A program made the position numbers and the translations under genes. DNA of 64,000 nucleotides from Palsa-504 sp963835775 (GTDB lineage Bacteria > Actinomycetota > Actinomycetes > Streptosporangiales > Streptosporangiaceae), in NCBI GenBank assembly GCA_963835775.1, contig CAWIHB010000001.1, positions 124,001-188,000 on the forward strand, written 5' to 3'. Below the pieces are notes generated by a model that did not search any database, was not told where the DNA came from, and was given only the letters and a program-made list of their open reading frames with translations. Shown here piece by piece: positions 1 through 7,883 of the stretch (position 1 is its first letter; every line of letters starts with the position of its first letter).

Positions 1-1301
1 GCGCGGGCGGCGGCGGCCTGGGCGGCGTGGTGCTGGGCGTCGCGCAACTCGGCGACGGCTTCGGCGAGCGCGGCCAGCTTTGTGATGAGCAAGATCGGGG
101 CCATCGACCGGTCGTCGGTCAGGTAGGCGAACGCCGACAGCAGCCGGGATGCTTGCCGTAGCCGGTTCCCGGCCGGGGTGGGCGGCGGGATGCGGCCGTA
201 GGGTGAGCGGGCGGCGCGGTCGTAGGCGTCGGCGGCCTGCCGGAGGATGCGGCTGCCGAGCATGGCGGCGGCCACGTGCAGGGTATCGGAGGTGGCCCAG
301 GCGGCATCGGCGGCGGCAGCCGGGTCGGTCCACGCCAGGTTGCGGATCTGCGCCGTGGCGTCGGCGGCGACGCGTGTGGCGTGCTCCCAGACCGCGTTCC
401 GCTCCCCGGCGGTCAGATTCAGAGGCGGGCGGCCGGGCGTGGCCAAGGGCGTGGTCCACCGCTGCCGCAGCTTGGGCCAGCTCAGATCAGGGGCGAGTTT
501 CCCGCCACCGTACCAGACCGGGCCGCCGTCCTTGGCGGTGTCGCCGGGCAGCGCGACCGAGTACCCGGTGACCTGGCCAGGGTTCTTGACGCTGAACCTC
601 TTCCGTACCAGGAGGCCAACCTGATCCATGCGGGTGAAGAACTCCTGCTCGCTGTTCGCCGACGCGGCGGCGGTGGCGACCTGCCGCCGCAGCGTGAGCC
701 TGGGCGCCTCGTCCAGACCGCGGCGTGCCGCTTTCTCGTTCTCCGCGCGGGTCGGGCGACGGGCCGCGGTGCGGTCGGCGGGCGCGGTGGAGCGCAGCCC
801 GTACCGCTGCTCGGCAGCCAGGCAGGCGGCGCGGACCTTGCACCGCTCCCAGGACAAGCCGGGCTTACCGCCGTCCTGGCGGGCCAGCATTGCGACCAGA
901 TGTATATGGTCATCACCGTGCCGGACGGCGACCCAGCGGACGGCCTCGTCTTCCTGACCGTACGGTGACAGCCCGGTCCGGTGCATGACTTCGCAGGCGA
1001 TTTGCGCCCATTCGTCGTCGCTGAGCATCCGGTCTTCCGGTGCGGCTCGCATCGAGCAGTGCCACACTGGCCGCGCGTACGCTCGCTTGCCGAGGGCGGC
1101 CTGCGGCTGCAACAGCAGCCCGGTCAGCTTGGTGAAGTCCCGCTTGCCATCGGGCCGTAGCGGGGGCTCCAGGTCAGCCGGGTGACGCCAGCCCGCGACG
1201 ATATGGGGATCGGTATGTACCTCGTGGCGGCCAGGACCGAACAGGTAATAAAGGAGCGGTTCGACGTGCTCCCCGCGAGGGGTGCTGATCTTCCCGATCA
1301 C
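1..1301 (-). CDS. Relaxase / mobilization nuclease (partial, runs off window)
   Basis: DNA relaxase that would nick oriT and pilot single-stranded transfer of the mobilizable element. The frame opens at a GTG at 1301, 17 bp past the mobC stop, and stays open to position 1, giving 433 codons with the C-terminus missing. Residues 18-19 are a tyrosine pair in LLYYLFGPGR, the likely nucleophile region, followed by HTDPHIVAGW. Residues 128-136 read HGDDHIHLV, the three-histidine metal motif of MOB relaxases. Upstream mobC and the oriT-like site at 1870-1905 fit a mobilization module. It may depend on conjugation machinery supplied elsewhere, since no transfer ATPase or type IV gene is visible here. 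The family call is firm; the MOB subclass is not. Confidence 0.85.
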   Translation of the reverse strand, partial: MIGKISTPRGEHVEPLLYYLFGPGRHEVHTDPHIVAGWRHPADLEPPLRPDGKRDFTKLTGLLLQPQAALGKRAYARPVWHCSMRAAPEDRMLSDDEWAQIACEVMHRTGLSPYGQEDEAVRWVAVRHGDDHIHLVAMLARQDGGKPGLSWERCKVRAACLAAEQRYGLRSTAPADRTAARRPTRAENEKAARRGLDEAPRLTLRRQVATAAASANSEQEFFTRMDQVGLLVRKRFSVKNPGQVTGYSVALPGDTAKDGGPVWYGGGKLAPDLSWPKLRQRWTTPLATPGRPPLNLTAGERNAVWEHATRVAADATAQIRNLAWTDPAAAADAAWATSDTLHVAAAMLGSRILRQAADAYDRAARSPYGRIPPPTPAGNRLRQASRLLSAFAYLTDDRSMAPILLITKLAALAEAVAELRDAQHHAAQAAAAR

Positions 1302-1317
1302 GCGGCCTGCTCTGCTG

Positions 1318-1758
1318 TCACCGTGGACGTCTCGGCAGGGCCTTGCGCACTACGTCGGCTACCTGGTCGATGTGGTCGGCGCGGCGGATGCTCTCGGCCG
1401 CATAACGGGGCAGGTCCCCGGCAGGCTGCCCGGTGGCGTTCAGCTTCGCGACCGCCTGGTTCAAGTTGGCGGCGATGCGGCGGACTAGCCCGGCCGCGCG
1501 CATCAGCTCGATCAGCACCTGCCCGAGCGACTCCTCATCGCCGATGAGCCTGCCGTTCGCTGCGGCGGCCAGCGCGGCCTGGGCGGCATACGCTCTGCGG
1601 GCCAGTCCCGCCCGCCCTGCCGCTGCGACGATGACCGCGTATTCCTCGCCGGTCAGCGTGAACTCCACCCGGCGTGCGCGCGGGACCGGCTGCCTCGTCC
1701 GCCGTCGACCCTGCCCGCTGCCGTCGGCCTGGCTGTGGCCGTTGATGGTGCCTGTCAT
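1318..1758 (-). CDS. MobC-like relaxosome accessory protein
   Basis: Small DNA-binding protein that helps the relaxase act at oriT. The N-terminal half has a ribbon-helix-helix look (RRVEFTLTGEEYAVIVAAAG). The C-terminal half carries the family hallmark of an LVRRIAANLNQ helix followed by KLNATGQPAGDL. The frame extends to an ATG at 1851, but I prefer the ATG at 1758. It has a GGGGAG ribosome site nine bases upstream, and the stretch 1759-1851 has clearly lower GC at third codon positions than the rest. The relaxase start lies 17 bp after its stop, so the two are probably co-transcribed. Confidence 0.8.
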   Translation of the reverse strand: MTGTINGHSQADGSGQGRRRTRQPVPRARRVEFTLTGEEYAVIVAAAGRAGLARRAYAAQAALAAAANGRLIGDEESLGQVLIELMRAAGLVRRIAANLNQAVAKLNATGQPAGDLPRYAAESIRRADHIDQVADVVRKALPRRPR

Positions 1759-1869
1759 TTGCTCTTGCTCCCCGCTCGCGGCGTCCAAATCCTGACCATC
1801 TTTGTTACCTCCCGCCAATTTCCCTGGGAGGGAGGCTTTACCGGTGGCCATGTCCCCGTGCCAGTGTAT

Positions 1870-1905
1870 GTATGGACCGCGCTCGGTCTAGACGTAAGTG
1901 GGGGT
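1870..1905. other. Candidate oriT with hairpin and nic-like site
   Basis: Just upstream of mobC, the bases 1875-1888 form an inverted repeat (GACCG, four-base loop, CGGTC). Six bases further on is TAAGTG at 1895-1900, followed by a G run. This hairpin followed by TAAGTG layout resembles IncQ/MOBQ-type origins, where the relaxase nicks next to a TAAGTG sequence. The position beside mobC and the relaxase is also typical. No nicking site can be proven from sequence alone. Confidence 0.4.
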
Positions 1906-2258
1906 TTATTACACATCTTGCTGACGGTGGTTCTGGGCTGCTTTCATTCAGCGCAAGGGCCGCTGGTGAGCGACCGCGCATCTGTCCTCCTCGCCGCTGA
2001 CGTGGCGGTCGCTGGCGCACGCGGGAAGGCGAGATCGAGCCTGGGTGACCCCAGGCTCTCGAGGTTCCCCGCCGGATACCGACCACGCTGATCCGCAGGC
2101 CAGCGGCCCGACAGACGGTGCTCGTGGGACTGCCGTAACGCACTGGCGCCCAGGTTGGTGATCATCATTCGGGCGTGTTTATGCGAATGCTTGAACACGC
2201 AGGACGCGACGTATCCCCGGTTTACGGGTTCAAGCAAGAAAATTCTGCCGTACTAACC

Positions 2259-2318
2259 AGTGCTATTTAGTGCGGCCGGGTGATGTCCAGTGAGGCGGAG
2301 TGATGCCTGGTGCGGTTT
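2259..2318. repeat. Six RGTG decamers phased at exactly 10 bp
   Basis: Six consecutive ten-base blocks each begin RGTG: agtgctattt, agtgcggccg, ggtgatgtcc, agtgaggcgg, agtgatgcct, ggtgcggttt. The GTG triplets start at 2260, 2270, 2280, 2290, 2300 and 2310, one helical turn apart. Two ACGTTG boxes at 2329 and 2339 are again 10 bp apart. The array lies in the non-coding gap between mobC and a small gene. It looks like an iteron-type or cooperative protein-binding array; its function is unknown. The rest of the 1,852-2,421 gap shows only the oriT candidate and no convincing gene. Confidence 0.5.
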
Positions 2319-2421
2319 AACGCGGTCTACGTTGGCGCACGTTGATTTGCTGCCCGGCTGCAAATACGTAGCTTTAAATCATGCCAGGGGACCAGCATCG
2401 CGGTGAAGGCGGGGACCGGGA

Positions 2422-2658
2422 ATGAGGAACCGGACGGGCATCCAGACAGCCCCTCCGGGTCCAGCCGGGTCAGGCCTGCCCCCGGCTGCGCACAACCAGT
2501 CCGACGACCGCCCCGGCCACGACGGGCACCCCGACGATGATGACGGCGAGGCCGGCCTGGATGCCTACATCGCCCGGCTGGCCGAGGCCGCTCCGCCGCT
2601 GTCCGGCCACCAGCGGGACACGCTCGCGCTGCTCCTGCGCCGCCCGCGCCGCAGGTGA
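2422..2658 (+). CDS. Small hypothetical protein of the mobile element
   Basis: A 78-residue protein with a disordered, Pro/Asp-rich N-terminal half and a C-terminal segment, AYIARLAEAAPPLSGHQRD, followed by TLALLLRR. Short proteins with this A-A-P-P-L-[ST]-x-x-Q-R-D signature often accompany actinobacterial plasmid and integrative-element genes, so it is probably real although its function is unknown. It sits on the opposite strand to the recombinase and relaxase, 59 bp from the 3' end of the recombinase gene, and downstream of the phased RGTG array, which could control it. No strong ribosome site is visible before the ATG at 2422. Confidence 0.55.
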   Translation: MRNRTGIQTAPPGPAGSGLPPAAHNQSDDRPGHDGHPDDDDGEAGLDAYIARLAEAAPPLSGHQRDTLALLLRRPRRR

Positions 2659-2717
2659 CCGGCACAGCACGCCGCGTCTGCGGCACGGCGACCAGGGACG
2701 GGGTTGGCTGGCCGGGG

Positions 2718-4214
2718 TCAGGCGGGGTCCGGCTGGTTCCAGATGACCTGGACCGTGGCCGGGTCAAACGCGCGGGGCGCACCGCGGCCTGGGGAGTACA
2801 GCGTGACCGACATCAAGGTCTTGATCACCGCGCGCTTGCGGCTGATATCCAGCCCAGCCCACACGGCGGCAGCGTTCTCAGCCGCCACCAGCGGGGCCAG
2901 CACGTTCTCCCGCGCCGCGGTGTCCAGCTCGGCGCCGATCTGATCGAGCCGGGCGGTCCCCGCCTCGGTGGCCTTGAGCATCTGCGCCCGGGTGATCTTC
3001 CCCAGCGCCCGGTCGCTGGCCATCTCCTCCAGATTCACCCGGATCGCCGCGGCCTCCTCCCGCAACGCCGCCACGTCCACCCCGCTGTCCTCGGCGGTCA
3101 TCAGGTCGGCGGCATCCGGCCGCGACAGCCGCGCCGCGACGAGCTTCTCGATGAACATCTCCACCGGCTCTGCCTGCCGTGCCACGTGCCCGCCGGGATA
3201 ACTGCGGTTACGGGTAGCCGGGGTGCACCGGTAGATGTGATGCCCCGTGTGGCTGGGCATACCGGTGACCACGTTCCCGCACGGGCAGCACGCCAGCCCG
3301 CCCAGCAGCGTCTTGACCCCGCGCGGCGGCTTGCGGGTCGAGTCCTCCAGGATGCCCCGCACCGCCCGCCACGTCTCCTCCGGCACCAGCGGCTCCCACT
3401 GACCTTGCCCGACGATCTCCCCACGGTAGGCCGACAGCCCCGCGATCCGCGGGTTCAGCAAGATCCCCCGGATGCTGGTCCGGTTCCACACGCTGGTCCC
3501 GCGCTGGGCCCGCTGCGGCGGCGTCAGCCCCAGCGTCGTCCACTCTCGCCGGATCCCGCTGATCGTCCCGCCGCCCAGCAGCGCGACGCACGCCTCCGCG
3601 ACCGCGGGGCCTTCGACCGGGTGGGCGGTCACGTGGTCGTCCTGGTAGCCGAACGGGCGCGGGCAGCCGGTGAACCGCTTGCCGTTGATCGCCGCCTGCT
3701 CGAAGGCCAGCTTCTGCCGCTCGGCCTTGCGTTCCTGCTCGGCCTTGGCCACCGCGATCATGATCCGGGCATGCAGCCGACCCGAATCGGTGCCCAGGTC
3801 GATGCTCCCGTCCACCTCGGCGAACCGCACCCCGGCCTTGTCGAACCGGGGGATCAGGTACTCCAGGTCCAGCGGCTCGCGGATGAACCGGTCCCACTTG
3901 AAGCACAGCACCGCATCGACCATCCGCGCATCGACCAGCCGCATCGCTTCTTCATACCCGGGCCGGTACTTCCCCGGCTTGGTCGGGTCCTTCCGCGTGA
4001 CGCCGATGTCGTTATCCGAGAGCCGGTACACCACCGTCCAGCCCCGCTCGGCGGCCTTGTGCTCCAGCTTGGCCATCTGGTTGGCCACCCCGTGCTCGTC
4101 GTGTTTGTCGTCCAGGCTGATCCGGACGTAGATCAGGCAGCGGACCAGGGTGCGTGTCACGCCGTCGGGCGGCCTGCCTTCTTCCGCCAGTCGTATTGCG
4201 TCACCTATCGTCAT
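2718..4214 (-). CDS. Large serine recombinase (integrase)
   Basis: Site-specific integrase/excisionase of the large serine recombinase family, 498 residues from the ATG at 4214. The N-terminal resolvase domain starts with LIYVRISLDD, whose serine is the catalytic nucleophile. Further resolvase elements are VDAVLCFKWDRFIREP and GRLHARIMIAVAKAEQERK. A recombinase domain follows (GCPRPFGYQ, GILLNPRIAG). A zinc-ribbon region has CCPCGN and a downstream YRCTP. A coiled-coil segment lies near residues 390-450. The frame continues to a GTG at 4322, but that extension crosses into the flanking HNH-gene remnant, and the TATAAT box eight bases before 4214 supports the inner start. It ends 59 bp from the small gene at 2422. 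It probably integrates the relaxase-carrying element. Confidence 0.92.
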   Translation of the reverse strand: MTIGDAIRLAEEGRPPDGVTRTLVRCLIYVRISLDDKHDEHGVANQMAKLEHKAAERGWTVVYRLSDNDIGVTRKDPTKPGKYRPGYEEAMRLVDARMVDAVLCFKWDRFIREPLDLEYLIPRFDKAGVRFAEVDGSIDLGTDSGRLHARIMIAVAKAEQERKAERQKLAFEQAAINGKRFTGCPRPFGYQDDHVTAHPVEGPAVAEACVALLGGGTISGIRREWTTLGLTPPQRAQRGTSVWNRTSIRGILLNPRIAGLSAYRGEIVGQGQWEPLVPEETWRAVRGILEDSTRKPPRGVKTLLGGLACCPCGNVVTGMPSHTGHHIYRCTPATRNRSYPGGHVARQAEPVEMFIEKLVAARLSRPDAADLMTAEDSGVDVAALREEAAAIRVNLEEMASDRALGKITRAQMLKATEAGTARLDQIGAELDTAARENVLAPLVAAENAAAVWAGLDISRKRAVIKTLMSVTLYSPGRGAPRAFDPATVQVIWNQPDPA

Positions 4215-4221
4215 ATGTGTT

Positions 4222-4250
4222 ATTATAACGGGTAGGAGCCGCTCTACCGA
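4222..4250 (-). promoter_or_regulatory. Integrase promoter, probably leaderless
   Basis: On the minus strand a perfect TATAAT occupies 4227-4222, with only seven bases between it and the ATG at 4214. Transcription should therefore start at or next to the start codon, giving a leaderless mRNA. A weak -35 (TCGGTA at 4250-4245, 17 bp spacer) falls inside the remnant of the disrupted HNH gene. If so, the promoter is assembled across the integration junction. Confidence 0.5.
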
Positions 4251-4262
4251 CACCACCATCGG
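4228..4262. other. Candidate attachment-site junction (attL/attR)
   Basis: The in-frame homology of the HNH-gene remnant begins around 4236-4245, directly after a TAG at 4233-4235, while the recombinase starts at 4214. The element-chromosome junction must lie in this stretch. Base composition also changes here, from AT-rich element sequence to GC-rich chromosome. The second att site is outside the window, beyond the relaxase. Confidence 0.5.
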
Positions 4263-4373
4263 TGCAAGCAGGCGGAGGGGTGGCGGCTCTCGATGCCCGA
4301 GCCGGGCGTCCTGGTCTGGCACACCCCGACGGGGCGCAGCTACACCACCACACCGACCGCCTATCTGGTCTGA
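4236..4373 (+). pseudogene. 3' remnant of a DUF222/HNH endonuclease-like gene (REP13E12 type)
   Basis: Reading from 4236 to the TGA at 4371, the peptide begins EPLYRHHHRCKQAEGW and ends with a PEPGVLVWHTPTGRSYTTTP segment. This is the usual C-terminus of actinobacterial DUF222-HNH proteins: the histidine-rich end of the HNH motif, then the W-x-x-P-x-G-R-x-Y-T-T-P tail. Everything upstream is gone, replaced by the serine recombinase. In Mycobacterium tuberculosis the phiRv1 serine integrase uses REP13E12 copies as attB, so the arrangement is a close parallel. The remnant overlaps the 3' end of the CDF transporter gene by 13 bp. Confidence 0.65.
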
Positions 4374-5053
4374 CCGTGCATCGGCTTCGCCTGTGTATCG
4401 GGCGGTGGAGCCGGTCGCGGAGACCTGATGGCGGAGATGACCTCCCGGGCCAGTTTCTGCGCGTGGTAGCTGATCAGCACGGCGATGACCAGGGCGACGG
4501 CCGGGTCCAGCCAGTACCAGCCGCCGACGGCGAGGATGACGGCGCCACTGGCGGCCACGCCGGCCGCGGCCGCCGCGTCGGCGATCGTGTCGAGCAGGAC
4601 GGCCTTGATGTTGAGGTCCGCGTCATCGTCGTGGCCGCCGAGGACCCGGGTGGCGGCCAGCATGACGGCGGCGGCGATGCTGCTGACGATCAGTACTGGC
4701 AGGGCATCGACGCGGTGGGTTCCGGTGACCAGGCGCTGGATCGCTGCCACCGCGATCGCGACGTTCAGGATCAGCAGCCAGCCGGCGTTGACCAGGGCGG
4801 CGATGTTGGTCGCGTGGGGATAGCCGTGCGGGCGGGCCGGGCTGGGCGGCCGGCTCGCGAGCCAGATGGCCAGCAGCGACACCGCAACAGCGGCGGCATC
4901 GGCGAGATAGTCCACGCCCGCGGCCAGGACGGCCAGCGACCGCGCGGCCAAACCCACGACCACCAGAGCCGCGATCAGGCCCAGGTTGAGGAGCAGGACG
5001 ACGGTCAGCCGCCGCACACGTGACACCCGCTGATCGTAGGAGCTGCAGGCCAC
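4361..5053 (-). CDS. Cation diffusion facilitator (CDF) family transporter
   Basis: Membrane antiporter exporting a divalent metal in exchange for protons. Its 230 residues hold about six hydrophobic segments. The metal-site aspartates are visible as DYLAD in the second segment and DTIAD in the fifth. This DxxxD/DxxxD pair is more like the manganese or iron CDF branch than the HxxxD zinc branch, although the substrate is an inference. HGYPHATNI matches the conserved CDF loop after the second helix. The C-terminal cytoplasmic metal-sensing domain found in many CDF proteins is absent, so this is a short version. The ATG at 5053 was chosen as start; the 3' end overlaps the convergent HNH remnant. 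Confidence 0.85.
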   Translation of the reverse strand: MACSSYDQRVSRVRRLTVVLLLNLGLIAALVVVGLAARSLAVLAAGVDYLADAAAVAVSLLAIWLASRPPSPARPHGYPHATNIAALVNAGWLLILNVAIAVAAIQRLVTGTHRVDALPVLIVSSIAAAVMLAATRVLGGHDDDADLNIKAVLLDTIADAAAAAGVAASGAVILAVGGWYWLDPAVALVIAVLISYHAQKLAREVISAIRSPRPAPPPDTQAKPMHGQTR

Positions 5054-5086
5054 GACCGCGGCTGGACCAGCGGCCCGACGTGCCGA

Positions 5087-5114
5087 TTGACGTAATCCGG
5101 TCAGCGTTTATGGT
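5087..5114 (+). promoter_or_regulatory. Candidate promoter for the small membrane protein at 5156
   Basis: TTGACG at 5087-5092 and TATGGT at 5109-5114 are separated by 16 bp, a reasonable vegetative promoter about 40 bp before the ATG. It lies in the divergent gap next to the CDF gene. Confidence 0.4.
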
Positions 5115-5155
5115 GGAAATACGCTCGAAAAGATCGGGGCCCTGGGGAGTTCGCC

Positions 5156-5509
5156 ATGAGACTGCGGCCGCGTCGCCGGAACCTGGTCGTGTGGAGTTCG
5201 TCCCACCCCAGGCCGAGCATCCTGCGGGCCACGCGGCCGGTCCGCCGCGGGCGGATCCGCCGGGGCCTGTATATCGGCGCGGTGCTCATGGTCCTGAGCG
5301 TCCTGCGGCTCACCCGGGCCATGCGGACCCACTGGGAGTCGGTGGGCCTGGCTGCAGGCCTGGCCCTCACCGTGAACGGCATCGTGCTGTCCGTGGCGGC
5401 GGTGTTCTTTGCCGGGCTGGGCGTCCTCATCGTTACCCTGCTGAAAGGGATCAAGATCAACGCCAGGAGCACGGGCCAAGCCTCCGATTGCTGGCTGTGG
5501 CGCTGCTGA
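5156..5509 (+). CDS. Hypothetical two-helix membrane protein
   Basis: A 117-residue protein of no recognised family. The first 50 residues are strongly basic (many Arg). Hydrophobic segments follow at roughly residues 38-50 and 65-100 (GLALTVNGIVLSVAAVFFAG and VLIVTLLKG). It therefore looks like a small membrane protein with a basic cytoplasmic N-terminus. The ATG at 5156 has a GGGGAG ribosome site six bases upstream and the promoter noted at 5087. It is convergent with the kinase gene at 5528. Confidence 0.6.
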   Translation: MRLRPRRRNLVVWSSSHPRPSILRATRPVRRGRIRRGLYIGAVLMVLSVLRLTRAMRTHWESVGLAAGLALTVNGIVLSVAAVFFAGLGVLIVTLLKGIKINARSTGQASDCWLWRC

Positions 5510-5527
5510 GCCTTGAGCCTGGATCGT

Positions 5528-6793
5528 TCAGCGGCTGGGAATGACCCGGCTGGGGCCGGTACCGGCGTGACCGGGGGCCCGGCGTCCGGGCGGGCCGGCC
5601 GGGGCCGGTGCGGGCGTGCCGGGGTGACCAAGCGGCAGCCGGATCAGGAACTGGCAGCCGGGGCCGGCGTTGCGCACCGCGATCTGGCCGGAGTGCGCCT
5701 CGACGATGCCGCGGGCGATGGACAGGCCGAGGCCGGCGCCTTCGGCGGGCCCGGGGGTGCGGGCCGACTCGCCGCGGAAGGCAACGTCGAAAACCCGGGG
5801 TAGATCCTCGGGCGGGATGCCGCCGCAGGCGTCCGACACGGCTACGCAGGCCATCCCGCTCTGCGTCTCGGCCAGCACGTCGACAACCCCGTCCGACGGG
5901 GTGTGCCTGATCGCGTTGGTCACCAGGTTGCGCAGCGCCCGGCCCATCTCGGCGCTGTCGACGAACACCGGCATGCCGCGGACCGCAGCCCCGGTCAGCC
6001 TGACGCCCTTGGCCCGGGCCACGGGCTCGGCGCTGGCCACGACCTCGGCGACCACGTCCTCCAGGCCGACCATGCGCCGGGACAGCCGCAGCGCGCCGGC
6101 GTGGATGCGGGACAGTTCGAAGAGGTCGTCGATCATCAGGGTCAGCCGGTCCACCTCGCGGCGGATCTGCGTGTGGTACTGGGACACCTCACGCGGGTCG
6201 ATGACCACCTGGTCCTCGAGGGCCTCGGCCATGGCCCGCAGCCCGGCCAGCGGGGTGCGCAGGTCATGGCTGACCCAGGCGACGAGCTCGCGCCGGCTGG
6301 CCTCCAGGGCCCGCTCGCGGGACCGGGCCTGGGCCAGCCGCTCGTGCGCGGCGGTCAGCCCGTCGGAAAGCTCGGCCAGCTCGGCCGGGAGCGTCATCGG
6401 CGGGGCGATGTAGACGCCGCTGTCGCCGACGTCCTGCACGGCCGAGGAAATGGCCCGGCTGGCCTTGACCAGGCGCCGGGCGACGAAGAGCGCGACGATC
6501 AGCGCCGCCAGGCCGGCGATCGACATCAGGTCCAGGATGACGTCGCGGTCAGCCGGGGTGCCCAGCATGCGGTAGGCGATGACGCCCACGCCGGACATCG
6601 AGGTGAGCACCGAGACGGCCACGACCACGATGACCATCAGGGCGATGGACCGGGCCGCGAGCCGTTTCAGCAAGAAGATCCCGATGAGCGCGATGAGCAG
6701 CGCGATGACCAGCAGGCGCTCGGAGATGTAGAGGATGTCCGACCACTGGATGCCGGCGGGCAAGCTCAGTTCGCCTCCGGCCAGCAGGCTCAC
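5528..6793 (-). CDS. Two-component sensor histidine kinase
   Basis: Membrane sensor kinase of 421 residues that should phosphorylate the OmpR-type regulator encoded just upstream. Three hydrophobic segments lie at about 24-43, 50-75 and 87-107, followed by a HAMP-like linker. The HisKA phospho-acceptor is H176 in WVSHDLRTPLAG. The ATP-binding domain shows the N box (NLVTNAIRHTP), a G1 box with cysteine in place of the first glycine (DACGGIP), and GAGLGLSIARGIVEAH. The C-terminus is a Pro/Ala/Gly-rich tail of about 40 residues. The GTG at 6793 is preceded by GGGGGA. A 127-bp gap separates it from the regulator, unusually long for such a pair; I see nothing coding in it. Confidence 0.9.
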   Translation of the reverse strand: MSLLAGGELSLPAGIQWSDILYISERLLVIALLIALIGIFLLKRLAARSIALMVIVVVAVSVLTSMSGVGVIAYRMLGTPADRDVILDLMSIAGLAALIVALFVARRLVKASRAISSAVQDVGDSGVYIAPPMTLPAELAELSDGLTAAHERLAQARSRERALEASRRELVAWVSHDLRTPLAGLRAMAEALEDQVVIDPREVSQYHTQIRREVDRLTLMIDDLFELSRIHAGALRLSRRMVGLEDVVAEVVASAEPVARAKGVRLTGAAVRGMPVFVDSAEMGRALRNLVTNAIRHTPSDGVVDVLAETQSGMACVAVSDACGGIPPEDLPRVFDVAFRGESARTPGPAEGAGLGLSIARGIVEAHSGQIAVRNAGPGCQFLIRLPLGHPGTPAPAPAGPPGRRAPGHAGTGPSRVIPSR

Positions 6794-6920
6794 GCTGTGT
6801 CCCCCGCTCGCCTCCGGGGCGCCTTAAGGCACTGCCTTCCCTCGTCGCTCGTTCCTCGCTCCCGGGGTGGGCTTGGGGGAAAAGGCAGAGTCCAGGCAGC
6901 GCCGCGCCCCTCCGTCTCGC

Positions 6921-7637
6921 TCACGCTGCCTCCGGCTCGTACCGGTAGCCGACGCCCCAGACCGTGACGATGCGCCGGGGCAGGGTGGGGTCGGGTTCGA
7001 GCTTCTCGCGCAGCCGGCGCACGTGCACGGTGACGGTGGACGTGTCGCCGAACGTCCAGCTCCACACCTCGGTCAGCAGCTGTTCCCTGGTGAAGGCCTT
7101 ACGCGGGTTCCGCATCAGGAAGACCAGCAGGTCATACTCCCGCGAAGTCAGCTGGATCAGCGTGCCGTCGGCCCGGACCTCATGCGCGGCCAGGTCCACG
7201 ACCAGGTTGCCGTCGGTGATGGCCCCAAGGTCGGGCTTGTCGGGCAGGCCAATGCCGCGGGACCTGCGCAGCACGGAACGCACCCGCAGGGCCAGCTCGC
7301 GCGGGCTGAACGGCTTGGTCACGTAGTCGTCCGCGCCGGTCTCGAAGCCGACCAGGCGGTCGGTCTCGTCCCCGAGGGCGGTCAGCATCACGACCGGGAT
7401 CGGCCAGCGGGCGCGCAGCCTGCGGCACACCTCCAGGCCGTCCATGCCGGGCAGCATCAGGTCCAGGACTACCAGGTCGGGAGGCTGTTCGGCCACCCGG
7501 CGCAGGGCCTCGTACCCGTCATGCACGCACTCGACCGTGTGGCCGTCGCGCGTCAGGTACCGGCCGACCACGTCGGCGACGGTGGGATCGTCATCCACGA
7601 CGACGATGCGTCCCGGTGGATCAGGGTTACTTACCAA
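6921..7637 (-). CDS. OmpR/PhoB-family response regulator
   Basis: Transcription regulator with an N-terminal receiver domain and a C-terminal winged helix. The receiver shows VVVDDDP, the phospho-acceptor aspartate in VLDLMLPGMDG, and the lysine in YVTKPFSPREL. The winged helix includes LTSREYDLLVFLMRNP and TVWGVGYRYEP. The start is uncertain. A TTG at 7637 gives a standard N-terminus, whereas the longer frame from a GTG at 7727 contains a TTA leucine codon, rare in such genomes, and non-typical sequence. The neighbouring kinase is the presumed partner. The 246-bp gap to the divergent methyltransferase gene holds its promoter region. Confidence 0.9.
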   Translation of the reverse strand: MVSNPDPPGRIVVVDDDPTVADVVGRYLTRDGHTVECVHDGYEALRRVAEQPPDLVVLDLMLPGMDGLEVCRRLRARWPIPVVMLTALGDETDRLVGFETGADDYVTKPFSPRELALRVRSVLRRSRGIGLPDKPDLGAITDGNLVVDLAAHEVRADGTLIQLTSREYDLLVFLMRNPRKAFTREQLLTEVWSWTFGDTSTVTVHVRRLREKLEPDPTLPRRIVTVWGVGYRYEPEAA

Positions 7638-7883
7638 GGCGGCCCGCCCGCTCTTTCCGCGGCAATTGTCACGCGTACACGGTAAGTCGTAACCGCTCGG
7701 TGAAGCCAGCAAACGGGCGGAAAGCACCGTGCCCCGTCATCAGTACGTAAGCACAGTGACGATTCTGTGAGGTCCGCGCCGATCGGGACCGAACCGGACT
7801 CCGCCGGGCCGACACTGAGGCATGTTTTCGTCCCGCCGCGAAGGGCGGGGCAGCCAGGGACAGACCGTCATTAAGGAGCCGGC

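Noticed and set aside
1944..2237. Possible 97-residue gene in the mobile element
   Set aside because: No ribosome site, no family resemblance, and atypical codon use; the region looks regulatory.
2655..4235. Long plus-strand open frame opposite the serine recombinase
   Set aside because: It is the antisense of a recombinase with clear catalytic motifs, has Pro/Arg/Gly-rich shadow composition and no family resemblance.
6794..6920. Gap between the kinase and its OmpR regulator
   Set aside because: Looked for a small gene or hairpin; only a short GCCTTAAGGC palindrome was seen, too weak to report as a feature.
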